Part shown: positions 5,889 to 10,909 of the stretch, piece after piece
Numbering within the stretch: the stretch's first letter is position 1
Layout of the letters: every line of letters begins with the position of its first letter
From: GCA-2746795 sp964643965
Lineage (GTDB): Bacteria > Chloroflexota > Anaerolineae > Promineifilales > Promineifilaceae
Assembly (NCBI GenBank): GCA_964643965.1
Contig: CAZXVH010000144.1
Span: 1 to 10,909 of the forward strand
DNA length: 10,909 nt
Direction of reading: 5' to 3'
Notes under the pieces: generated by a model
What the model was told of the DNA's origin: nothing
Databases searched by the model: none
Seen by the model: only the letters and a program-made list of their open reading frames with translations
Program-made: the position numbers and the translations under genes

Positions 5889-6874
5889 GCTCCAGCCTGC
5901 TTCTGAGTGTAGTGGGCAAACACCTCTTCTAAACTGGGCGGTTCGGCCGTAATCGTTTGCACAGTGATATCATCAGCCCGCAGCAGATCAAAAACGGCCG
6001 TTATCAAGCCATCCCGTTCACTCCCCCAAAAACTCACCTGCCGACTGGCTTCATCTACCGTCACGGTGGGGGAAAGGGCAGAAAGAGCGGGCACAACGGC
6101 CGTTTCCAGGCGGTCGAGTTGCAGCAGATAACGGCGCTGCGGTTTCAACTGCTGGCGCAAATCAGCCGGGCGGCCAATCGTTTGAATACGCCCCTCAACC
6201 ATCAACCCCACCCGATCACACAGCTTCTCCGCCTCCGCCAGATCATGGGTGATGAGGAAGACAGTAAGCTGCTGCCGGGCCATCAACTGGCGCACCAGAT
6301 CATGCAGTTGCAGCGTGGCCGTGGGGTCCAGGCTGCGGCTCGGTTCATCCAAAAAGAGAATAGAAGGCCGGTGCAGCAGGCTGCGGGCAATGGCCAACCG
6401 CTGCTGCATCCCGCTGGAAAAATTGCTAAAGCGGCGGTCAGCCACCTCCGTCAGCTCTACCGCCGCCAACACCGCCTCCACCCGCTGCGCCGCCGCCGCC
6501 CCAAATAAGCCATGCAGCGCCGCAAAAAAAAACAGGTTCCGTCGCGCCGAAAGCCGCCAATAAAAGCTGCGTTCGTTAGACACCACCAACCCCACTTCGC
6601 CGCGAATAGCGCCCGTCTGACCCAATGCGTAGCCACCCACCCGCGCTTCCCCAGACGACGGTAAAATGAGGGTGCAAAGCATTTTGGTGAGGGTCGTTTT
6701 GCCCGCCCCATTCGGCCCCAACAGGCCAAACAATTCTCCCTGGGGCACGATTAAGTTGATATCGACAACGGCCGTTACGGCTGCTGAACCTATCGAAGCA
6801 GAGTTTATGGAAGTGCGCCAGCCAGCCGTTTTCTCATAAATTTTTGTCAGATTATGGGTCTCAATCGCTGGCAT
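5885..6874 (-). CDS. ABC transporter ATP-binding protein (DrrA/NatA-like)
   Basis: The 329-residue ATPase shows Walker A GPNGAGKT (53-60), a Q-loop region with Asn-Glu-Arg (100-102) instead of a clear Gln, signature FSSGMQQRLAIAR (152-164), Walker B ILFLDE (172-177), D-loop SLD (181-183) and H-loop His210 in LITHD. The C-terminal extension after about 240 is typical of the DrrA/CcmA-type exporters. It hydrolyses ATP to drive the ABC-2 permease encoded next. Residues about 18-33 hold an extra stretch (GWRTSINSASIGSAAV) between the usual K-Y and A-V positions of the first strands; part of it looks like a decayed copy of the cttcgacaggctcag repeat. The gene begins 24 bp after the regulator's stop, so it is in the same operon. 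Three perfect AACGGCCGTT copies occur here (5993, 6095, 6767), all read as Thr-Ala-Val. Confidence 0.93.
   Translation of the reverse strand: MPAIETHNLTKIYEKTAGWRTSINSASIGSAAVTAVVDINLIVPQGELFGLLGPNGAGKTTLTKMLCTLILPSSGEARVGGYALGQTGAIRGEVGLVVSNERSFYWRLSARRNLFFFAALHGLFGAAAAQRVEAVLAAVELTEVADRRFSNFSSGMQQRLAIARSLLHRPSILFLDEPSRSLDPTATLQLHDLVRQLMARQQLTVFLITHDLAEAEKLCDRVGLMVEGRIQTIGRPADLRQQLKPQRRYLLQLDRLETAVVPALSALSPTVTVDEASRQVSFWGSERDGLITAVFDLLRADDITVQTITAEPPSLEEVFAHYTQKQAGA
6784..6798 (-). repeat. Probable decayed copy of the cttcgacaggctcag repeat in the ATPase gene
   Basis: On the minus strand the bases read cttcgataggttcag, 13 of 15 identical to the intact core at 2605-2620. The reading phase is the same as in the FAD gene: Ala-Ser-Ile-Gly-Ser here against Thr-Ser-Thr-Gly-Ser there. 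It lies in an extra N-terminal loop of the ATPase and only seven bases from a perfect AACGGCCGTT (6767-6776), just as the FAD-gene copies sit beside that decamer. Confidence 0.45.
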
Positions 6875-6898
6875 GAGGCAACAAATTCCGTCTTTATA

Positions 6899-7609
6899 CT
6901 AAATAAGCTGATGCTGATGGGCATAGAGAGCCGCCTGCGTCCGGTCACGCAGCTTCAGGCTGCTGAGGATGCTGGACACATGATTTTTAACCGTGCCCTC
7001 GCTCACCACCAACTTGTCAGCAATTTCCCGATTGCTGGCGCCAGTGGCGATGAGACGCAGCACATCTAGCTCTCGCTCGGTTAAATCATGCATGACTTCT
7101 GTGGAATCAGTCACGTCGACGGGCTGAGCGACCGATTCGGCTGAAGCGCGTTCCTCAAGCTCAATGTTCGTCTCTTTTTTAGGCTTGGCCAATGCCCCCA
7201 CCAATTTCCCGGCAACGGCCGTATCTAGCTGATAAATGCCGGCGTGCACCAATTTGATGGCTTGCGCCAGGTCGGAAGCGGGAATGTCTTTAAGCAAATA
7301 GCCGCAGGCGCCGGCTTGCAACGATTTAATCACGTAATCGTCATCGTCGAAGGTGGTCAGCATAAGAATTTCGCAATCTGGCTGGGTTTGCTTGAGATGA
7401 GCGGTGGCGGCAATGCCATCCATTACAGGCATACGCACATCCATTAAAATCACATCCGGCTGCAAGATTTTTGCTTTGTCGATGGCTTCCCGGCCGTTAA
7501 CGGCCGTACCCACCACAGAAACCCCTTCCTGAATCTCCAAAAGAGAGGAAATCCCCTCTCGAATCAACCGCTGATCATCCACAATCAGCACCGTTACATC
7601 ATCTGCCAT
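6899..7609 (-). CDS. NarL/LuxR-family response regulator
   Basis: The 236-residue protein has a receiver domain (about 4-122) with the acidic pair Asp11-Asp12, phosphoacceptor Asp57 in ILMDVRMPVMDG, the Thr of MLTTFDDDD (85/86) and Lys107 in YLLKD. A LuxR-type helix-turn-helix follows at about 176-236 (LTERELDVLRLIATGASNRE, then EGTVKNHVSSIL). The linker between them (about 137-175) is long for the family, Glu/Thr/Ser-rich, and contains a probable decayed repeat. It is the obvious partner of the HisKA_3 kinase encoded 80 bp upstream and presumably controls the ABC exporter genes that follow. The ATG at 7609 has no classic Shine-Dalgarno sequence; the only G-rich bases before it (gtgggtga) come from the edge of the 7-bp repeat array. 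Confidence 0.93.
   Translation of the reverse strand: MADDVTVLIVDDQRLIREGISSLLEIQEGVSVVGTAVNGREAIDKAKILQPDVILMDVRMPVMDGIAATAHLKQTQPDCEILMLTTFDDDDYVIKSLQAGACGYLLKDIPASDLAQAIKLVHAGIYQLDTAVAGKLVGALAKPKKETNIELEERASAESVAQPVDVTDSTEVMHDLTERELDVLRLIATGASNREIADKLVVSEGTVKNHVSSILSSLKLRDRTQAALYAHQHQLI
7113..7135 (+). repeat. Probable decayed copy of the cttcgacaggctcag repeat in the regulator linker
   Basis: The plus strand matches the full repeat (acttcgacaggctcagtgac plus cga) at 19 of 23 bases. The gene lies on the other strand, so the element is inserted in the reverse orientation and is read as SVAQPVDV (residues 159-166). It falls in the unusually long linker between receiver and DNA-binding domains, where extra residues are tolerated. 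Confidence 0.45.
7491..7506. repeat. Two fused copies of the iterated palindrome
   Basis: cggccgttaacggccg is a perfect 16-bp palindrome made of two AACGGCCGTT units sharing the central ttaa. In the regulator gene it is read as Ala-Val-Asn-Gly-Arg, so the TAV and NGR phases of the decamer sit side by side near residues 36-40 of the receiver domain. Confidence 0.8.
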
Positions 7610-7618
7610 ATTTCACCC

Positions 7619-7723
7619 ACTGTCCACTGTCCACCGTTCACTGTCCACTGTCCACCGTTCACTGTCCACTGCCCACTGTCCACTGTCCACTATACACTGC
7701 CCACTGCCCACCGTTCACTGTTC
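7619..7723. repeat. 15-unit 7-bp tandem array (actgtcc)n between kinase and regulator
   Basis: Exactly fifteen 7-nt units fill 105 bp: consensus actgtcc, with variants accgttc, actgttc, actgccc and one actatac (7689-7695). Because 7 is not a multiple of 3 and the unit creates no stop codon, a perfect array is open in all six frames. The array overlaps the last 11 codons of the sensor kinase, and the odd actatac unit provides that gene's TAG stop (7690-7692). Its other end lies 10 bp before the regulator ATG. A second array of the same unit and orientation is at 10849-10909. Confidence 0.92.
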
Positions 7724-8991
7724 ACCAAAGGGTCTCTAGGCACTGTAATTTGCAAAATCGTGCCTTGCCCTGGTTGACTAATCACCTGCATTTGCCCACG
7801 AACCAGTTCCAACCGTTCCTGAATACCTTGCAGGCCAAAGCTATGATATTTGTCTATGGCTAAATCATCAAGGATTGCAGCGTCGAAACCCTGGCCATCA
7901 TCCTGTAAAGTGAGTGTCGCTTCTGATGTGGTCAGCGCCACCGTCAGCCGGACATGCTGAGCCTGGGCATGTTTCTGAATATTGGTCAACCCTTCCTGAG
8001 CGCAGCGGTAGAGCGCCATCAAAACAGGGTGGGAGAAATACTGCTCTTCGCCGGTAAAGGTATAGTCGAGGGTGAAACGGCCGTTTCCCATGCTCTGCAC
8101 CAATTCCGCCAAAGCCAGCCGCAGCAAAAAAGCCGCTTCCGCATCGCGCAGCGTACTCACCGAGCGGCGCACATCTTTCAACGCCGCCGACGCCGCCTTC
8201 TTGGCCTCTTGCAGCGCCTGCTCCGCTTCCCCTGCATCCCGATGCTGGTAAGCCAACGCCTTTTCTAACTGCACATTCACCACCGTCAGCCGGTGACCCA
8301 GAGAATCGTGAATGTCTCGCGCCAGCCGATTGCGCTCCTCAGCCGCCGCCAACTCCGCCACCTGCTCTGCGTACAATTGTAGCTTCACATTTGAAGCTTC
8401 CAAATCCGCCAACAGCCCCTCCAAATCCCGCTGATGCCGTTCATCACTGTAGATGACGCGGGCAATGACGAGCATAAACATCATCAACACGCCAAAGATC
8501 ATCAAGTTAAAAAGAGAGCTGCCGCCAGCCATTATCCACGGCCGGTACTGCCAAAAATAGAGTCCCACAAAGCCCAAAGCCATCAAATTACTCACCTGCT
8601 GACCCAAAGAAAAATAAGCGATAAAGGGGATCAATGGATACAAGAATGCGGCGAAACCAGAGCAGTCCACCATCACCACAGCCTGAATCAGCGCCATGCG
8701 CAAGATCAATAGCAGCCAGGCCGAACGCCGGGACGTTAACTCGCGACCACGCCGATACTCCCACAACTCCAGGCCGAGCAGCGTCGGCAGCAGCAGGGCG
8801 TTATACCAGGCAGCCGGGCCGCTGCATTGGCTGATAAAGCTGAAATAAATAACAGTAGAAATAACGCCCAGATACATCAAGGAAAAGACATATCTGAACG
8901 AACGGGAAGGGAAAAGTTGTCTGAGTATGCGCTTAACTATCATGATTGCTACCCAGCCTATCATATTTAGGGCATAAAGGACATATGCCAT
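7690..8991 (-). CDS. Membrane sensor histidine kinase (HisKA_3, NarX/DesK type)
   Basis: The 433-residue kinase has six or seven hydrophobic segments in its first 181 residues (about 2-19, 32-53, 62-78, 91-108, 112-130, 136-147, 160-181) with little extracellular sequence, so it probably senses the membrane or a ligand within it. A coiled coil (about 184-220) leads to the dimerisation box RNRLARDIHDSLGHRLTVVN, with phospho-acceptor His228. The ATPase domain shows the N-box with Asn338 in QEGLTNIQKHA, G1 DDGQGFD (364-370) and G2 GLQGIQERL (386-394). Its partner is the NarL-type regulator encoded next. Conserved sequence ends near VPRD (417-420); the last residues LVNSERWAVGSV are translated from a 7-bp tandem array, which also supplies the stop. 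The start has no clear ribosome-binding site; ATGs at codons 10 and 17 are alternatives. Confidence 0.92.
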   Translation of the reverse strand: MAYVLYALNMIGWVAIMIVKRILRQLFPSRSFRYVFSLMYLGVISTVIYFSFISQCSGPAAWYNALLLPTLLGLELWEYRRGRELTSRRSAWLLLILRMALIQAVVMVDCSGFAAFLYPLIPFIAYFSLGQQVSNLMALGFVGLYFWQYRPWIMAGGSSLFNLMIFGVLMMFMLVIARVIYSDERHQRDLEGLLADLEASNVKLQLYAEQVAELAAAEERNRLARDIHDSLGHRLTVVNVQLEKALAYQHRDAGEAEQALQEAKKAASAALKDVRRSVSTLRDAEAAFLLRLALAELVQSMGNGRFTLDYTFTGEEQYFSHPVLMALYRCAQEGLTNIQKHAQAQHVRLTVALTTSEATLTLQDDGQGFDAAILDDLAIDKYHSFGLQGIQERLELVRGQMQVISQPGQGTILQITVPRDPLVNSERWAVGSV

Positions 8992-9101
8992 TGGATAGAA
9001 AACCGGAGTACAAATTACATATTGCCAATAAGATCAGCTTGTTGATAAGATATGCCTTGTTTTTTTACATACCTAGTAGGGAGAAACGTTCTTAAAAATA
9101 T
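8992..9101. promoter_or_regulatory. Divergent promoter region between the two kinase genes
   Basis: This AT-rich 110-bp gap must hold promoters for both the minus-strand operon and the PAS kinase. For the plus strand, TTGATA (9042-9047) with ttacat (9065-9070) 17 bp downstream is a possible weak -35/-10 pair. ATAAGAT occurs twice as a direct repeat (9028-9034 and 9045-9051), which could be a regulator site. A purine-rich tagggag near 9078-9084 is too far from the ATG at 9102 to be an ordinary Shine-Dalgarno sequence. Confidence 0.35.
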
Positions 9102-10715
9102 ATGAAGAAGCACCCTGAATCTGCCGCTGCCGGACAAGAAAAGTTCGATAAAGTAAGTGGCCTGGGGAAACATCCCCTCAAAGAAAGTTATGACCCGGAG
9201 CTGCGTCAACGCCTGGTTGAGTCAGAACGGTTCAAGGCGCTGCTCAATCAGAGCAACGACGCCATTTTTTTGGCGCAACTGGCAAACGGCCGTTTTGTGG
9301 ACGCCAATGAAACCGCCCGTCGTCTACTCGGTTATACGGCTGATGAACTCCTGAAACGGAGTATTAATGACATTATCCCTGTCCACATGACCATTGAAGT
9401 GGTAAGTTTATCGACCGACGAACTGCCAGACCCCAATAATCCCAACTTTATCACCACCCAATTTGTAACCAAAAACGGCCGTTTCATCCCCGTAGAACTC
9501 ACATTACGCAAAGTTCAATTCCAAGAAGTCAGATACGTGGTCATCGTCGCCCGCAATATTTCCAAACGGCTCCAGACGGAGGAAGCATTGGGGGAGAGTG
9601 AATCTCGCTTCCGCTGGATGGCAGAAAACATTTCCGACGGCTTAATGATTTTAGAAGGAGAGCAGGTGCTGTACATAAATGAACAGGCCAGCGCCTTGTT
9701 AGGCTACTCCTCTGAGCAAATCAAACAAATGCGCGTCGCAAACCTGGTCGCGCCGCTGGGAAAATTCGCCGTACAGCAAATTGGGCAGTTGAGCCTGGAA
9801 ACCGATAACATCCCCGCTGAAATAGAATTTTGGGTAGAGAAGCAAGATGGCGCCCAAAGTTTCATAAACTTCCGCCTCTCACAGCATCAAATTAACCCCG
9901 ATACCGTCCGCCTCTATATTGTCATGACCGACATCACCAGCCGCAAAGAGCATGAAGCGGAGTTAGAAAAACGAGTGTATGAAAGGACAAAAGAGCTGGA
10001 CAAAGCCAATGAACAACTCAAAGCACTTAACCAACTGAAAAGCGCCTTTGTTTCTAATGTCTCCCATGAACTACGCACCCCCATCGCCAATATCCAACTC
10101 TACTTAAGCCTGATAGGACAAACCAGAGATACCCAAAAAGAAAGCCGATTCTTGCAGATTCTCACCTCAGAAGCCAAACGTTTGGGCAATTTGATTGAAG
10201 ATTTACTCATCCTCTCCCGTTTGGAAAATAAAAAGGAAGATGTGAGCAAAGAGTTCGCCCTCCTCGATTCTGTGATGGCGCCGGTCTTATTGAATTATGC
10301 AGCCAGCGCCAACCGCAAAAACATCACCTTTCACCACAAGCCAAACCCCACCCTGCCGCCCACGCCGATGTTCAAAGAACGCATCTCACAGGTTTTCACC
10401 AACTTGCTCGGCAATGCGGTAGCTTATACACCCATCTATGGCATGATCACGATTACGAGCCGCCTGGAAGAAGATGAAAACGGCCGTTTCGCCACCCTCA
10501 CCATCCACAACGACGGTCCCCCCATTCCAGAAACGGATCTGCCCTATATCTTCGACCGCTTCTATCGCGGTGAAAACGCCAAACGAAGCGATGTGCATGG
10601 CGCCGGACTTGGCCTTGCCATTTGCCAGGAAATTATCCACGACCATCAAGGGGAAATCACCGTCCACAGCGCCGCCGGCCAGGGCACTGCCATTACCGTC
10701 AAACTGCCGCTTTAG
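9102..10715 (+). CDS. PAS-PAS sensor histidine kinase, cytoplasmic
   Basis: The 537-residue protein has no membrane segment or signal peptide. Two PAS domains are visible: about 42-155 (SNDAIFLAQLANGRFVDANE, later VVIVARNISKR) and 167-281 (ISDGLMILEGEQVLYINEQA, later YIVMTDITSRKE). A short coiled coil (about 282-312) follows. The HisKA domain carries His322 in FVSNVSHELRTPIAN. The HATPase domain has Asn438 in NLLGNAVAYTP, a G1 box NDGPPIP (470-476, with Pro where Gly is more usual), F-box YIFDRFYRG (482-490) and G2 GAGLGLAI (500-507). It would sense a cytoplasmic signal through PAS and phosphorylate an unidentified regulator; none lies beside it here. It is divergent from the exporter operon. 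Three AACGGCCGTT copies all encode Asn-Gly-Arg. The TAG stop is the first three bases of a tandem array. Confidence 0.93.
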   Translation: MKKHPESAAAGQEKFDKVSGLGKHPLKESYDPELRQRLVESERFKALLNQSNDAIFLAQLANGRFVDANETARRLLGYTADELLKRSINDIIPVHMTIEVVSLSTDELPDPNNPNFITTQFVTKNGRFIPVELTLRKVQFQEVRYVVIVARNISKRLQTEEALGESESRFRWMAENISDGLMILEGEQVLYINEQASALLGYSSEQIKQMRVANLVAPLGKFAVQQIGQLSLETDNIPAEIEFWVEKQDGAQSFINFRLSQHQINPDTVRLYIVMTDITSRKEHEAELEKRVYERTKELDKANEQLKALNQLKSAFVSNVSHELRTPIANIQLYLSLIGQTRDTQKESRFLQILTSEAKRLGNLIEDLLILSRLENKKEDVSKEFALLDSVMAPVLLNYAASANRKNITFHHKPNPTLPPTPMFKERISQVFTNLLGNAVAYTPIYGMITITSRLEEDENGRFATLTIHNDGPPIPETDLPYIFDRFYRGENAKRSDVHGAGLGLAICQEIIHDHQGEITVHSAAGQGTAITVKLPL

Positions 10716-10832
10716 TCGAGTAGTTGGGTAGTCGAGTAGTTGGGTAGTCGGGTAGTCGGGTAGTCGAGTAGTTGGGTAGTCGAGTAGTTGGGTAGTCGGG
10801 TAGTCGAGTAGTTGGGTAGTCGGGTAGTCGGG
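10713..10832. repeat. 15-unit 8-bp tandem array starting at a stop codon
   Basis: Fifteen perfect-length 8-nt units fill 120 bp. There are only three variants: A tagtcgag, B tagttggg, C tagtcggg, in the order ABABCC ABABC ABCC. A is always followed by B, so the array seems to have grown by copying blocks of two to six units. The first three bases are the TAG stop of the PAS kinase gene. The plus strand carries TAG repeatedly and stops all three frames. The open minus-strand frame through it is a repeat artefact. Confidence 0.93.
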
Positions 10833-10848
10833 TCGTTTTTCGTAATCT

Positions 10849-10909
10849 ACTGTTCACCGTCCACTGTCCACTGTTCACTGTCCACTGTCCACTGTCCACT
10901 GTCCACTGT
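10849..10909. repeat. 7-bp tandem array (actgtcc)n, running off the window
   Basis: Eight complete 7-nt units (actgttc, accgtcc, actgtcc, actgttc, then four actgtcc) and a partial ninth reach the window edge. Unit and orientation are the same as the array at 7619-7723. It begins 16 bp after the 8-bp array ends. It is more uniform than the first array, so its right part may be the more recently expanded. Confidence 0.9.

Larger units (their letters stand above)
29..10488. repeat. Highly iterated palindrome AACGGCCGTT (13 perfect copies)
   Basis: Perfect copies start at 29, 1805, 2553, 2846, 4386, 5331, 5993, 6095, 6767, 8076, 9285, 9474 and 10479. Chance expectation for a 10-mer in this length is about 0.01. 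One-sided variants sharing AACGGCCG occur at 2358, 4151, 7214 and 7499. Every perfect copy is inside a coding region, in plus- and minus-strand genes alike. Seven are read as Thr-Ala-Val, five as Asn-Gly-Arg and one as Arg-Pro, so the constraint is on the DNA and not on one protein motif. This matches the behaviour of HIP1 in cyanobacteria, with a different sequence. Confidence 0.93.

Noticed and set aside
7609..7690. Potential fusion of sensor kinase and regulator by readthrough of the array
   Set aside because: Reading past the TAG in the same frame reaches the regulator region in a different frame and stops at TAA just after its ATG.
9285..10488. NGRF as a repeated protein motif in the PAS kinase
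   Set aside because: The peptide recurs only because the DNA decamer AACGGCCGTT is read in one phase; the same DNA gives TAV elsewhere.
10699..10899. 66-residue minus-strand open frame with TTRLPDYP and GQWTVNS repeats
   Set aside because: It is only the translation of the 8-bp and 7-bp arrays, whose periods keep frames open; no start signal or natural composition.
10713..10909. Possible CRISPR array
   Set aside because: Units are 7-8 bp with no spacers between them, and no cas gene is nearby; these are simple tandem arrays.

Overview
The window reads as chromosomal DNA of an uncultured-type, moderately GC-rich bacterium, most likely a Chloroflexota (Anaerolineae/Ardenticatenia-like) lineage. 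This is inferred from gene content (flippase-like membrane protein, FAD oxidoreductase and UDP-sugar dehydrogenase in a row; a DUF4160/DUF2442 pair; a NarL-type sensor/regulator next to an ABC-2 exporter) and from abundant short repeats. No rRNA or marker gene is present, so the lineage is a guess.

Layout. 1-140: the 3' end of an unidentified gene. 260-687: a broken DUF4160 gene overlapping an intact DUF2442 gene. 819-4907: three plus-strand genes that look like a cell-envelope sugar/lipid set: an LPG-synthase-TM (YbhN/AglD-like) integral membrane protein, an FAD-dependent amine-oxidase/UDP-galactopyranose-mutase-like oxidoreductase, and a UDP-glucose/GDP-mannose dehydrogenase. A strong bidirectional terminator follows at 4930-4963. 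5061-8991: a minus-strand operon in transcription order sensor kinase, NarL/LuxR response regulator, ABC ATPase, ABC-2 permease; the last two overlap by ATGA. This is a self-contained two-component system beside the exporter it probably controls. 9102-10715: a divergent cytoplasmic PAS-PAS histidine kinase with no partner regulator in the window.

The most unusual content is the repeat landscape. The perfect palindrome AACGGCCGTT occurs 13 times (about 0.01 expected by chance), always inside genes, in both gene orientations and in all three codon phases; it behaves like a HIP1-style highly iterated palindrome. A second family (core cttcgacaggctcag) is inserted in frame in the FAD oxidoreductase, and decayed copies seem to lie in the ABC ATPase and in the response-regulator linker. 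Two 7-bp arrays (actgtcc)n sit at kinase gene ends, and one supplies the stop codon of the sensor kinase. A 15-unit 8-bp array starts exactly at the stop codon of the PAS kinase. Two related hairpins built from 8-nt periodic arms lie upstream of the FAD and dehydrogenase genes, and a modular set of small palindromes lies between the convergent genes at about 4971-5052. The window therefore suggests a genome in which short repeats are actively embedded in, and reshape the ends and linkers of, ordinary genes.
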